From positions 1,984,001 through 2,048,000 of the forward strand of contig NZ_CP101458.1 in NCBI RefSeq assembly GCF_024362525.1: a DNA stretch of 64,000 nt. The letters are read 5' to 3'. The position numbers and the translations under genes are program-made. Numbering within the stretch: the stretch's first letter is position 1; each line of letters opens with the position of its first letter. This document shows positions 1-8,312 of this stretch, in pieces. The notes beneath the pieces were generated by a model that was given only the letters and a program-made list of their open reading frames with translations, searched no databases and was not told the DNA's origin. Source of the DNA: Natrononativus amylolyticus (lineage in GTDB: Archaea > Halobacteriota > Halobacteria > Halobacteriales > Natrialbaceae).

Positions 1-602
1 CACTCGGCGAGGCCGCCCAGCGGCGGCTGGTACCGACCCGGTGGTCGATCACGGCCGTCGACGACACCGTCGGCCAGTACCTCCGTGGGCGGATCCGAAA
101 CGCCCCCAGCGTCGACGAGGTGCAGGTGTGGGCCAACGAGTACATGGGAAACCGCTACTGGGTGATCCTCGCGCCCGGCACCTGGGAGTACGAACTCGTC
201 GAGATGAAGGCGCCGGGGAGCATCTGGAACCCCGACCCGGCCGGCGGAATCTGGATGGCCAGCGCCTCGGAGGGGTTCGAGGGGCGCTCGAGCTACGTCG
301 AAGAGACCGCCGGCGCCTACTACGCCGCTCGGCTGGGGGTGTTAGAGCACCTCGAGTCGGTCGGCCGCCAGGCGAAGTGTCTCGTCCTCCGGGAGGTGTC
401 CGACGACTACTGGGCACCGGTGGGCGTCTGGCAGGTCCGCGAGAGCGTCCGCAACGCCTTCGACGGCGAGTGCGGGACCGCCGAGAGCTTCCACGAGGCC
501 GTCGCCACCGTCGCCGCCCGGCTGCCAGTTGGCCACGACCGCCTCCGCCGGAAGTCGGAACTCGCGGCCGGGTTACAGTCGAACCTGAGCGCGTTCGAAT
601 GA
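1..602 (+). CDS. nreA: NreA-type DNA repair protein, C-terminal part
   Basis: The reading frame is already open at base 3, so the gene starts to the left of the window; about 199 C-terminal residues are present. The visible part opens with LGEAAQRRLVPTRWSITAVD, which I recognise as the conserved C-terminal region of archaeal Nre proteins, followed by the MGNRYWVILAP stretch. The last residues, QSNLSAFE, resemble the short PCNA-interacting (PIP) motif that ends haloarchaeal NreA proteins. Family knowledge: NreA acts in repair of DNA damage together with the sliding clamp. The N-terminal zinc-binding part is outside the window, so it cannot be checked. Assignment by recognition of family sequence, fairly sure. 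Confidence 0.8.
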   Translation, partial: LGEAAQRRLVPTRWSITAVDDTVGQYLRGRIRNAPSVDEVQVWANEYMGNRYWVILAPGTWEYELVEMKAPGSIWNPDPAGGIWMASASEGFEGRSSYVEETAGAYYAARLGVLEHLESVGRQAKCLVLREVSDDYWAPVGVWQVRESVRNAFDGECGTAESFHEAVATVAARLPVGHDRLRRKSELAAGLQSNLSAFE

Positions 603-672
603 GGGACCGGTTTACGGGGCGCCCTCGAGGGCGACCACCACCACTAAGCCCTCCCTCCCCGTCCGTCGACCT

Positions 673-849
673 ATGGCGTTCACAGCCCTCGCCTCGAGTT
701 GGCTCTCGCTCGTCGCGATTCTGGTCCTTCTCGTCGGCGTCCCGCTGTTCGTCGTCCTCGTTCTCGCGGTCGTCTCCGGCTACATCCGACACGACGCCGA
801 GCGGCTGCTCGAGGCGGAGGCGGAAGACGACGTGGACGACGAGCGGTGA
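673..849 (+). CDS. small single-span membrane protein, 58 aa
   Basis: A short open frame starts at an ATG about 70 bases after nreA. It encodes a hydrophobic segment at residues 9-33 (LVAILVLLVGVPLFVVLVLA) followed by a very acidic cytoplasmic tail ending DDVDDER. The hydrophobic-then-acidic layout is typical of real haloarchaeal small membrane proteins and not of out-of-frame GC-rich sequence, which would be rich in Arg, Pro and Ser. No function can be assigned. It runs towards the DUF302 gene on the opposite strand. Confidence 0.6.
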   Translation: MAFTALASSWLSLVAILVLLVGVPLFVVLVLAVVSGYIRHDAERLLEAEAEDDVDDER

Positions 850-873
850 GAGCGCCAGAGAGCGAAACTCACG

Positions 874-1311
874 CTACAGGTTCGCGTACGCCGTCTCGAC
901 GAGTTCGCTCGTTTCGTCGACGATCGCCTGCCACTCCTCGTCGTCTGGAGCAATCCCGAGCAGGCGGCCGATCTTCATGATCGAGACGTGGTAGACGACC
1001 TGCGTTCCCGGCTCCTCCTCCCAGACGATGACGTTACAGGGGAACAGTCCGCCCATCTCCGTCGTGACGTCGAGAACGCGGTCCGCGATTGCGGGGTTGC
1101 ACGCCCCGAGGACGTAGTAGGGGTCGCGGTCGGCGTCGACCTTCTCGTTGAGCAGTTCGGAGGGAGAGAACTCGACGGGGACGCCGAAGCCCGCGTCCGT
1201 GAACACCTCGCGGACGTGCTCGATCGCCTCCTCGTGCCCCATCTCGAGCGTCGCGCGCTTCTCGCCGTAGTGTTCGGGGTCGATCGCCGCGGGGTCGATC
1301 GGAAGTGACAT
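874..1311 (-). CDS. DUF302 family protein
   Basis: The 145-residue protein matches the DUF302 fold: a short alpha/beta domain with the motif GACNPAIADRVLDV around residues 70-82 and the LPCNV-like segment GLFPCNVIVWEE near residue 90. Members are soluble and found in bacteria and archaea, often with redox or heavy-metal genes, but their biochemical role is not settled. The single cysteines at 72 and 91 sit at the positions usually conserved in the family. It is transcribed away from the CPBP gene group, with about 60 bases between them. Identification good, function unknown. Confidence 0.8.
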   Translation of the reverse strand: MSLPIDPAAIDPEHYGEKRATLEMGHEEAIEHVREVFTDAGFGVPVEFSPSELLNEKVDADRDPYYVLGACNPAIADRVLDVTTEMGGLFPCNVIVWEEEPGTQVVYHVSIMKIGRLLGIAPDDEEWQAIVDETSELVETAYANL

Positions 1312-1371
1312 GGTCGTGCCTTCGGCCCCGGTCCTAAAAACCTGACTCCCACCGGCAACGGGTCGACGGGG

Positions 1372-2073
1372 TCACAGGGGGATCGGCAGCCACTCGAGCC
1401 ACCGGAGCGCGGGCTCTGGATCGAACAGCGGGTCGTGAAGGACGAGCCAGTCGAGCAACACGAGCCCCGCGCCGTGGGCGATCACCGAGGGGAGAATGGA
1501 GTTCGACTTGTAGTCGACGGCGCCGAAGAGGACGTCCGTCGGCCCCGACAGCAGGAACTCGATCGGCGGCTTCGATGCGTGGTGGATCATGTAGACGATG
1601 GGGCTGATGAACACCGCCTTGAACCCGATGTCCTTGACGCCGACGCAGAGCAGTCCCCGGTAGTAGGTTTCGGCGGCCAGCGCGAGCATGAACAGCATGG
1701 CCGCGTGGGGGATGAACTCCTCGGGGGCGGCCGAGGTCTCCCAGATCGGGTAGAACTCGCGGATCGTCGGCAGCGTCGATCCCACGAGGTAAAAGGGGAG
1801 GACGAACATCGAGAGCAAAACGGCGTTCCGGACCGCGAGCCGGTCGACTCGCCAGCCGATCGTTCGACCGTGTGAGAACCCGAGCGCGAGCGGCCCGACG
1901 ATGAGGAGCAGACTGTCGACGACGACCCGCGGACCGAGCTCTCGGGGGACGAACTGCATCCACAGCAGCGTCAACACCGCGCCCGTCAGCAACGACTTCT
2001 GAAACCAGGAGAGTTCGCCGAACAGGCCACGAACCCGACTGCCCGCGTCGTGATGTTCGGGTTCGTCCGACAC
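1372..2073 (-). CDS. CPBP-type intramembrane protease-like protein
   Basis: The protein has 233 residues and about six hydrophobic segments. The three CPBP/Rce1 regions can be seen: AAETYYRG near residue 134 in place of EExxxR, YMIHH near 162 in place of FxxxH, and HGAGLVLLD near 200. The first glutamate of EExxxR is alanine here and the Asn/Asp normally four residues after the last His is not in place, so proteolytic activity is doubtful (inference). Known CPBP proteins cleave or bind substrates within the membrane. The start is GTG at 2073, one base after the TAA stop of the upstream gene, which implies translational coupling with the DUF5789-like gene. Confidence 0.7.
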   Translation of the reverse strand: MSDEPEHHDAGSRVRGLFGELSWFQKSLLTGAVLTLLWMQFVPRELGPRVVVDSLLLIVGPLALGFSHGRTIGWRVDRLAVRNAVLLSMFVLPFYLVGSTLPTIREFYPIWETSAAPEEFIPHAAMLFMLALAAETYYRGLLCVGVKDIGFKAVFISPIVYMIHHASKPPIEFLLSGPTDVLFGAVDYKSNSILPSVIAHGAGLVLLDWLVLHDPLFDPEPALRWLEWLPIPL

Positions 2074-2074
2074 G

Positions 2075-2359
2075 TTACTCGTCTGCGGTTCGGACCGGGC
2101 CGGTGCCGATCACGTCACGGACGTGGGTTTCGAACTCCTGGCGGCGCTCGAAGTACGTCTCGTCGATCGACGCGATCACGTCCGAGAGTTCCCGCGGGCC
2201 GTCGGGCGTCCGGATCACGCTCTCCCCCTCGAGGCGGGCGACTTCGCTCTTCTGCTGGGGCCAGGTCAGCCGGGAGGTCACGCGAGCGAGCGGTGCGCCC
2301 TCGACGGGCGTCTCCTCACCCAGTTCGACGGCGGGTGCGTCGTCTTCCTCGTCACTCAT
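2075..2359 (-). CDS. DUF5789-like haloarchaeal protein
   Basis: A 94-residue acidic soluble protein. The segment ELGEETPVEGAPLARVTSRL followed by TWPQQKSEV is characteristic of a small protein family conserved across Halobacteria and labelled DUF5789. The ATG at 2359 is chosen because the protein then begins MSDEEDD, a typical haloarchaeal N-terminus; a longer frame starting at 2389 would add Arg-rich residues that look non-coding. No catalytic motif is visible. It is the first gene of a tight pair with the CPBP-like gene, whose GTG start follows its stop after a single base. Confidence 0.75.
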   Translation of the reverse strand: MSDEEDDAPAVELGEETPVEGAPLARVTSRLTWPQQKSEVARLEGESVIRTPDGPRELSDVIASIDETYFERRQEFETHVRDVIGTGPVRTADE

Positions 2360-2502
2360 GGACGAGCGTTCGCAAGCCCGTCGATTCAACCTTTCGTTTC
2401 GACCGAATCGCTCGCTCGAGCGGTCGGCCGGCGGCGTTCACCTCAGATAAAAATCACGTGTCTGACGTATTGTTTTGTGGAATGACTGTGTACGTCTCGA
2501 GT

Positions 2503-3405
2503 ATGACCAGTCTGGCGGAGGCGTACGAAGGGAACGCACGGGAGGTGGCAAGCCTCCGACGAGTGTACACCGGGTTCGGGCTGGTGGTTCTTGGTGCGAC
2601 GCTCGCGGTGCTCGCGATCCTCGTCGCGACGACGGAGCTCTTCGCGGGCGTCCTGACCGGCGAGTTCGCTACCCGGCGGTACGGTGGAATCCTGGGCGGT
2701 CTCGCCGTCCCTGTCGCCCTCGTCGGCGTGTTCACCGTCCTGCCGACCGGACGACGCATCCGTGCAGCGGCCGCGATCAGCGCGACGATCTGTCTGCTCG
2801 GGGTCGCACTGTTCGCCTACGCCTACCCCTCACACTGGGACGGCCACGGCCAGGATCTCACGCTGCTCGTCTCCGCGGTCTACCTCCTCGGACTGTTCAC
2901 CGCCGTCTGGTGTCTGTTCACCGCCGTCGTCAACTTCAAGACCCGCAACGACCCCGGCGGCACCCTCGAGATGCACGTCACCCGCCGCGGCGAGACGAAG
3001 ATCGTCGAGGTCGAGGGCTCGAGAAGCGGCCTGGGCGGCATCGGCTTCCTCGGCAACACGCCCGACGGAGAGGTCGAAACGCAGACGAATGTCGACGCGG
3101 GGTCGACCGGCCGGCGCACGAGCGGCAACCGATCACGGGACCGCCGGAGCGCCGCGGCGAGCGACGGCGGTTCGACCGCCGGAATCCGGTCGCCGCTCGA
3201 CGAGCGCGCGCCCGACCGCGACGGCACCGACGCCGAGATCGTCGACGGTCCCGAAACCCCGTCGCCGGCGGACCGCTACTGCGGCAACTGTCGCCACTTC
3301 GAGTACGTCCGAACGGAGTCGGGGATGACGCCCTACTGCCGGGACCGCGGCGAGACGATGAACGACATGGACGCCTGCGAGGAGTGGACGCCGAATCGGC
3401 CCTGA
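2503..3405 (+). CDS. membrane protein with C-terminal cysteine cluster
   Basis: About 300 residues. The first half holds four hydrophobic segments (roughly residues 24-45, 58-78, 84-103 and 118-140). A variable, charged linker follows, and the last 45 residues contain YCGNCRHFEY, then PYCRD and DACEEW, that is four cysteines spaced like a small zinc- or metal-binding knuckle. I recognise the arrangement as a conserved haloarchaeal family without a known role. The ATG at 2503 gives a standard N-terminus; an ATG at 2482 in the same frame is possible. The upstream DNA is locally AT-rich (near 2450-2480), consistent with a promoter. Confidence 0.7.
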   Translation: MTSLAEAYEGNAREVASLRRVYTGFGLVVLGATLAVLAILVATTELFAGVLTGEFATRRYGGILGGLAVPVALVGVFTVLPTGRRIRAAAAISATICLLGVALFAYAYPSHWDGHGQDLTLLVSAVYLLGLFTAVWCLFTAVVNFKTRNDPGGTLEMHVTRRGETKIVEVEGSRSGLGGIGFLGNTPDGEVETQTNVDAGSTGRRTSGNRSRDRRSAAASDGGSTAGIRSPLDERAPDRDGTDAEIVDGPETPSPADRYCGNCRHFEYVRTESGMTPYCRDRGETMNDMDACEEWTPNRP

Positions 3406-3527
3406 CCTCGACACGATTGGCGGGCGGCTTATTGCGTGGCCAGTGCAGAGAGTGCGCGTACGGCAGTGGGCTCGAGAATCACGATCACCGTTCACGGGGT
3501 CTATCCCTGGCTCTCCGCCGGGAGGCC

Positions 3528-3533
3528 CTTATA
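3528..3533 (+). promoter_or_regulatory. TATA box for the 63-aa membrane protein gene
   Basis: CTTATA lies about 25 bases before the ATG at 3555 in otherwise GC-rich DNA. This is the spacing expected for a leaderless haloarchaeal transcript. Confidence 0.5.
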
Positions 3534-3554
3534 CCTGCCCGAGAGAGCGACAGT

Positions 3555-3746
3555 ATGACCCTGAAAGAGAGCCTTTTGAGCGGCCTCGTCGCGTTTCTCG
3601 CCGCAGCTGTCGTCGCCAGTCTCGTCGGCGGGACGCGACTCGGGACGCGAATCGGCCTCCTGACCGGGGCGTCGGTGGCCCTGAGCACCTGGGTGTCCAG
3701 TCGTCGGAGCGCGGCGGAAACCGAACCCGCAGACGAAGTCGCGTAG
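3555..3746 (+). CDS. small two-span membrane protein, 63 aa
   Basis: MTLKESLLSGLVAFLAAAVV starts a protein with two hydrophobic stretches (residues 8-25 and 32-46) separated by a glycine-rich turn with arginines, and an acidic tail ending PADEVA. A well-placed TATA-like box precedes the ATG, which supports real expression. The product would be a helical hairpin in the membrane. I do not recognise a family. Confidence 0.6.
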   Translation: MTLKESLLSGLVAFLAAAVVASLVGGTRLGTRIGLLTGASVALSTWVSSRRSAAETEPADEVA

Positions 3747-3803
3747 TGGCGGCTCCGTTCACACGACTGGTACAACCGATCGTCGTCTTCCGACCCCGAG
3801 CGG

Positions 3804-4592
3804 CTATCGAGTGGCGCTCGAGGCGAGCGACCGGCCGGCCGTCGAAACCTCCTCGCTCGCGGCGACGATGCGAGCGGTACGATCGGTCGGCCGGACGGCG
3901 TCGCCGTCGGCCGCCAGAATCCCCTCGTCGACCAGCCTGGGCAGCCGGGAGTGAACCAGTTCCAGGCGGATGGTGTCCGAATCCGCGTCCTCGAGCGCGG
4001 CCAGCCGAGGGGCCAGCGTCTCGACCTCGAGCGGGTCCGGCGCGCGGACCACGGTTCGAACGACGTTCCACAGCCGCGGCTCCGCCGCGAGCGTCGCGAA
4101 CGCCCGTGCATCGGCGGACAGTCGCGCCCCGTCGCCGGCCGCCGCCTCGCCGGGTCGCTCGTCGACGGTCTCGGCGACGAGCGGCGTTCGGGCGCTCGAG
4201 ATTCCGGCGAACAGCGCGACGAACCCGCCGCCGAGGGCGCCGAGCAGGACGAGGAGTCCGGGCTTTGCGACGGTCGAACTGGCGAGCAGTTCGGCGGTCA
4301 CGTAGCCACCGAAGAGCACGCCTGCGGCGATCGTTCCGGTGAGATACCACGTCGCGACCCGCTGGCGCGCATCGCGGGTGCCGTGTTTTGCGAGCCAGTA
4401 GCCGCCGTACACGGTCGCCGCTGCCGGGAGGACGACGAGCGCGAATTCGACCGTCCACGCGGCGATCGGCTCGGGATGCGTGCCCAGGTACGCGAGACCG
4501 GCGATGCCGAGTACGGCACCGGTCGCCGCGATGGCTCCCGAGAACGTATCGAACTGTGCGCCCGGCCGTGGTCGACCGACAGATGTTGTCAT
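3804..4592 (-). CDS. membrane protein with C-terminal winged-helix-like domain
   Basis: 262 residues. Four hydrophobic segments occupy residues 20-40, 48-66, 82-105 and 112-132. The C-terminal half is soluble and helical, with a segment around residues 165-235 (ATLAAEPRLWNVVRTVV, then DTIRLELVHSRLPRLVDEGI) that looks like the helix-turn-helix domain many haloarchaeal regulators carry. The combination suggests a membrane-tethered regulator, an inference from layout only. It diverges from the YjiH-type pseudogene, with about 250 bases between the two starts. Confidence 0.65.
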   Translation of the reverse strand: MTTSVGRPRPGAQFDTFSGAIAATGAVLGIAGLAYLGTHPEPIAAWTVEFALVVLPAAATVYGGYWLAKHGTRDARQRVATWYLTGTIAAGVLFGGYVTAELLASSTVAKPGLLVLLGALGGGFVALFAGISSARTPLVAETVDERPGEAAAGDGARLSADARAFATLAAEPRLWNVVRTVVRAPDPLEVETLAPRLAALEDADSDTIRLELVHSRLPRLVDEGILAADGDAVRPTDRTARIVAASEEVSTAGRSLASSATR

Positions 4593-4840
4593 GGGCGTTC
4601 AGGAGAGGCTCTCTCGCCGGCCGTTATCACCTTTTCTCAGAAGAGAAGCTGACACTCACGACGGAACCCTCCTCCGGCCGAGACTGGCGGAGTCGCTCAC
4701 TACGCCGCTCGAGCCGAATCGAAGGAACACACCCGCTCTCGAAGACGTGGCGGAAAGGAGACTATTCACGCGTTCTTATAAACCCGTCTCCGCACGCTGG
4801 CAGCACTGTATTGCTCACTGCTACCACACTCCACTCATCC

Positions 4841-5528
4841 ATGTTCGACCAGGATGCGTGGAAACAGGGGGAGCAACGAACACACCGTGTCGAGAGCGCG
4901 GAGTCGGTACAGACGATCGACGACGTCGAACTCGCCGAGATCAGGGGCCGGCCCGTCACGAAGTTCGCCGTCGCGTTCGCCATCGGCTTTCTCTTCTTTC
5001 TCGTTCCGGTCCCCTGGGGCGAGCAGATCACGGTTCCGTTCGACATCGTGGTCAGCACGATCACGGACTCGTTCCCGACGCTCGCAGGAGTGTACGCGCT
5101 TCTCTTGATCCTCGCTGGAGGAATCCTGACGACGGTCGCGGAGCTTCGAAAGCGAGGCGTTCTCGACGTTTCCGAACGGACGGCAACGCGATTGACGCTC
5201 CCGTACTGGGAGACTGCCCCGGCGTTCTGGATACTTCGCGTCGCCGGCGCGATCCTGGCGACCCTGGTGTTTCTCGAGGTCGGTCCCGCGTGGCTCTACG
5301 CACCCGGGACGGGCGGATTGGTCTGGGGGACGCTGATCCTCAGCGTCGCGGTGATCATTCCGATCGGGGCGGTCTTCGTCAACCTCTTCGTCGAACTCGG
5401 GGACCTCGAGTTCGTGGGAACGATGGCGCGACCGGGATCTCGTCGTCCTGTTCGTCATACGGACGGTTATCCTCGTCCCCGTCATCGCCGCCATCACGCA
5501 CCTCGTCGCCGCCGCCGGGCTGCTGTAG
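4841..5528 (+). pseudogene. YjiH / nucleoside-recognition family membrane protein, broken by internal deletion
   Basis: The first 200 or so residues, from MFDQDAWKQGEQ to FVELGDLEFVGTMARP, read as a clean membrane protein with five hydrophobic segments, matching the N-terminal half of haloarchaeal YjiH-type proteins. After about 5435 this frame turns into Arg/Pro/His-rich noise. The frame one base over then gives RDLVVLFVIRTVILVPVIAA and ends LVAAAGLL at the TAG at 5526-5528, which looks like the true C-terminus of the same family. Full proteins are about twice as long, so roughly 200 central residues (about 0.6 kb) are missing and the two ends are out of frame. The join lies in CGACCGGG, where a few bases could belong to either side. 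The gene cannot give a normal product. Confidence 0.75.
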
Positions 5529-5529
5529 C

Positions 5530-6015
5530 TCAGATGCCGAGCGCCTGACGGCCGATCTCGTGGGCCCACTCCGGGGCCATGTAGATGAGCAGGGCCGCGG
5601 CGACCAGTTCGGCCACGGTGACCGCGACCATCACGACGTCTGCGAGTCGGCTCTTGACGGCGACGCCGGTCGGGAGGCCGAACTCGCGCTTCCAGACGGG
5701 GTAGAACAGCGCGATGCCGCGCTTGCTGCCGGCGACGTCGAGGATGTAGTGAGTCAGGATGCCGATCCAGACGAACTGGAGGTTGTCGAAGTAGAGCGGA
5801 AACGCCACGAACGCGGCGAGCACCGGCAGGTTGTGCAGGGTCTTCCGGTGGCGGCCGAAGGCGGTGTCGACGTCCGGAAACAGCGCCCCGAGCATCACCG
5901 GAACCCCGATCGCGACGATCATCGCGAACGTCGTCTCGTCGCCCGCCGGCTCGAGGAGATACCCCAGTCCAATGCTCAACAACACGGCGTTGAGAACGTG
6001 CCCCCGCTTGTTCAT
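5530..6015 (-). CDS. membrane-bound metal-dependent hydrolase, DUF457/YdjM type
   Basis: 161 residues with four hydrophobic segments. The conserved polar motifs of the family are present: FPDVDTAFGRHRKTLHN near residues 47-63 and THYILDV near 88. In the family these His and Asp residues are thought to bind a metal, and members are linked to membrane or phosphatidylglycerol-type metabolism in bacteria; the archaeal role is not known. The start at 6015 (MNKRGHVLNAV) is chosen because the preceding codons are not protein-like. Its stop lies one base after the remnant C-terminus of the YjiH-type pseudogene, so the two converge tail to tail. Confidence 0.75.
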   Translation of the reverse strand: MNKRGHVLNAVLLSIGLGYLLEPAGDETTFAMIVAIGVPVMLGALFPDVDTAFGRHRKTLHNLPVLAAFVAFPLYFDNLQFVWIGILTHYILDVAGSKRGIALFYPVWKREFGLPTGVAVKSRLADVVMVAVTVAELVAAALLIYMAPEWAHEIGRQALGI

Positions 6016-6064
6016 CACCCCCACCTGGTCGGGGAACCACCGAATAACTTTCTCTCGAGCCGAA

Positions 6065-6583
6065 CTATTCCGGCGCCTCCTCGACGGCCTCGAGTAAGTC
6101 CGCGAGCGCGCGGTCGACGGTCTTCGCGCGGACGGCCGCCCGATCGCCGTCGAAGACGTAGCGCGAGGCGGTCGCGTACGACGACTCGCTGCCCCACGGA
6201 CCGGCGTAGGCGACGCCGACGTAGACGGTGCCCACGGGGTCGTCCTCGGTGCCACCGGTGGGGCCGGCGACGCCCGTCGTCGCGACCCCCCAGGTCACGT
6301 CCGAGACGTCGCGAACGCCGCGGGCCATCTCGAGGGCGACGGGCTCTGAGACGGCGCCGTGTTCGTCGAGGGACTCCCGGCTCACCCCGAGGTGGCGGCG
6401 CTTGGCGTCGTAGGCGTAGGTCGTCAGCCCGGCGTCGAAGTAGTCGCTCGCCCCCGGGACCGCGGTGACCGCGGCGCCGATGAGTCCGCCGGTGCAGGAC
6501 TCCGCGACGGCCAGCGTCTCCTCCCGGTCGCGCAGGGCGTCCGCGACGCGCATCGGTAGCTCGCGGTCGATGTCGTCGTTCAT
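6065..6583 (-). CDS. cinA: CinA family protein, nicotinamide-nucleotide amidohydrolase domain
   Basis: 172 residues equal to the CinA C-terminal domain standing alone. Family motifs are clear: LAVAESCTGGLIGAAVTAVP at residues 24-43, and GVAGPTGGTEDDPVGTVYVG near 108-127. In bacteria this domain (PncC) removes the amide from nicotinamide mononucleotide in NAD recycling; the same activity is a reasonable guess here. The length and motif order are those of an intact single-domain member. It is followed after about 50 bases by the DUF457 gene on the same strand. Confidence 0.85.
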   Translation of the reverse strand: MNDDIDRELPMRVADALRDREETLAVAESCTGGLIGAAVTAVPGASDYFDAGLTTYAYDAKRRHLGVSRESLDEHGAVSEPVALEMARGVRDVSDVTWGVATTGVAGPTGGTEDDPVGTVYVGVAYAGPWGSESSYATASRYVFDGDRAAVRAKTVDRALADLLEAVEEAPE

Positions 6584-6647
6584 GAGTCACTCGAGGCGCG
6601 CCGGCGTTGTCAAACGTTGGGCTTGCGCCCGAGCGGCTGTCGGTCGA

Positions 6648-7028
6648 TCAGACCGTGTCCCTGTCGGTGTAGGTCCACCGGTTCGCGATCAGCCCGTCGG
6701 CGTCGAACTCGTGGTGGTCGGCGAAGCCGAAGGCGACTCGATCGCCACCCTGGACGCCGGAGAAGCGCCCGCGGACGGCGACGTGACGGCCGTCGACGAG
6801 CACGTGGACGACCTCGTGGCTGCCGTCCTCGAGCGGTCGGTCCCGCTCGTAGAACGCGCGCAGCGCCTCGATTCCCTCGATCGCCGCCTGCCCCGGCCGG
6901 TCGTAGCGAACGTCGTCGGCGAACAGTTCGAGCAATCCCTCAACGTCCTCGCGATCGACGCGGTCGTAGTACTCGCGGACGACGGCCTCGGGGTCGACGC
7001 CTGGCTTCCCGGTTTCGGTATCTGCCAT
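6648..7028 (-). CDS. SnoaL-like / NTF2-fold protein
   Basis: 126 residues. The pattern VVREYYDRVDREDVEGLLEL, then FADDVRYDRPG, then ALRAFYERDRPL is that of the SnoaL-like branch of the NTF2 cone fold, which includes small polyketide cyclases, ketosteroid-isomerase-like enzymes and many uncharacterised proteins. The ATG at 7028 gives MADTETG, a plausible start. It diverges from the aminotransferase at 7125 over a gap of about 95 bases, so the two could share a control region. Substrate unknown. Confidence 0.75.
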   Translation of the reverse strand: MADTETGKPGVDPEAVVREYYDRVDREDVEGLLELFADDVRYDRPGQAAIEGIEALRAFYERDRPLEDGSHEVVHVLVDGRHVAVRGRFSGVQGGDRVAFGFADHHEFDADGLIANRWTYTDRDTV

Positions 7029-7124
7029 GCGTAACCAGACGGTGGCGAGGGGTATGGGCGTTTGTCCTCGGGGGGATCGTGGAGTGTCGAAAGAACCACG
7101 GTTCGCGCCCGCGCAGGGACGCCC

Positions 7125-8225
7125 ATGGAGTACGAGACGCCGCTTTTCTTCCACGTGATGGGGTACGCGGCCCGCGCGGAGCGGGACGTGATCGACATGG
7201 TGAGCGGGAACCCCGACTGGGAGCCGCCCGAGGCGCTCCGGGACGGACTGCGCGAGTACGCCGACCTCGAGCCCGAGCAGTTCCAGTACCCGCCGAGCGA
7301 CGGCCTCTACGAGTTGCGCGAGGAGATCGCCGAACGACGCGGCGTCGACGTCGACCGGGTCATCATCACCCACGGGGCCGGCGAGGCCAACTACCTCGCG
7401 ATGGCGCGGGCGCTCGAGCGCGAGGCGGGGACCGAGTTCGTCCTCACTGACCCCGTCTACCCCTACTACCCCGGCAAGGCGGCGATGCTCGGCGCCACCG
7501 CGCGCTTCGTGCCGACGGCCGACGACGGCCGACTCGATCCGGACGCCGTCCGGGCGGCTGCGAGCGAGGAGACCGCGGCGATCGTCGCCAACTCGCCGAA
7601 CAACCCGACCGGAGCGGTCTACCCCGAAGAAACGGTGCGCGAACTCGTCGAGATCGCCGAGGAGCACGACGCGATCCTGGTCAGCGACGAGGTGTACGAC
7701 CACTTCGACCTCTCCGGGGCGTTCGCGAGCGCCCTGCAGTTCGACTCCGATCACTGCATCGTCACCAACGCCTTCTCGAAGTCGATGGCGATCACGGGGT
7801 TTCGGGTCGGCTACGCCGTCTTCCCGCCCGAGCTCGTCGAGAACGCCCGGAGCCGACACATGCTGGTCAACGTCGCCGGCAGCCGTCCCTCCCAGTACGC
7901 CGTCCTCCGGGCGCTCCGGGAGACCGATCCGGCCTACTACGAGGCCAACCGCGAACTGCTCACAGAGCGCGTCGAGACGTTCACCGACGCGCTCGACGCG
8001 GCGGGCGCCGACTACAGCCGCCCCGAGGGCTCGTTCTACGTGATGGCTCGCTTCGAGGGCTATCCGGGCACGCTCGAGAACGTCGAGCGGCTGATCGACG
8101 AGGCCGGCGTCGCCGGGATGCCGGGCGAGGCGTTCGGCTCCTCGCGCGAGGACTGGCTGCGCTTCGCGCTGGTCACCCCTCGCGTCGAGGAGGCCGCGGC
8201 GCGACTCGCCGACTACTTCGAGTAG
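7125..8225 (+). CDS. PLP-dependent class I/II aminotransferase
   Basis: 366 residues, a full-length fold-type I aminotransferase. Visible signatures: GNPDWEPPEALRDGL near the N-terminus, NSPNNPTGAVY (cofactor region) near 160, SDEVYDHF with the Asp that contacts the pyridine nitrogen near 190, and SKSMAITGFRVGY with the Schiff-base lysine near 220. The amino-acid specificity cannot be read from the sequence. The start at 7125 gives MEYETPLFFHVMGY, matching the family's N-terminal helix; frames upstream are not coding-like. It is the first of two aminotransferases of this class in the window; the other lies at 47672. Confidence 0.85.
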   Translation: MEYETPLFFHVMGYAARAERDVIDMVSGNPDWEPPEALRDGLREYADLEPEQFQYPPSDGLYELREEIAERRGVDVDRVIITHGAGEANYLAMARALEREAGTEFVLTDPVYPYYPGKAAMLGATARFVPTADDGRLDPDAVRAAASEETAAIVANSPNNPTGAVYPEETVRELVEIAEEHDAILVSDEVYDHFDLSGAFASALQFDSDHCIVTNAFSKSMAITGFRVGYAVFPPELVENARSRHMLVNVAGSRPSQYAVLRALRETDPAYYEANRELLTERVETFTDALDAAGADYSRPEGSFYVMARFEGYPGTLENVERLIDEAGVAGMPGEAFGSSREDWLRFALVTPRVEEAAARLADYFE

Positions 8226-8283
8226 CTGGTTCGCCCGCCCCTCCGACCGGCCACTTAAACGGCGGCGTGTGACACACGATCAG

Positions 8284-8289
8284 TTTAGA
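8284..8289 (+). promoter_or_regulatory. TATA-like box before the 105-aa membrane protein
   Basis: TTTAGA lies about 26 bases before the ATG at 8313, in a local AT-rich patch. This fits a leaderless transcript. Confidence 0.4.
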
Positions 8290-8312
8290 AAGAGTGTCTA
8301 CCCAGATGTAGT

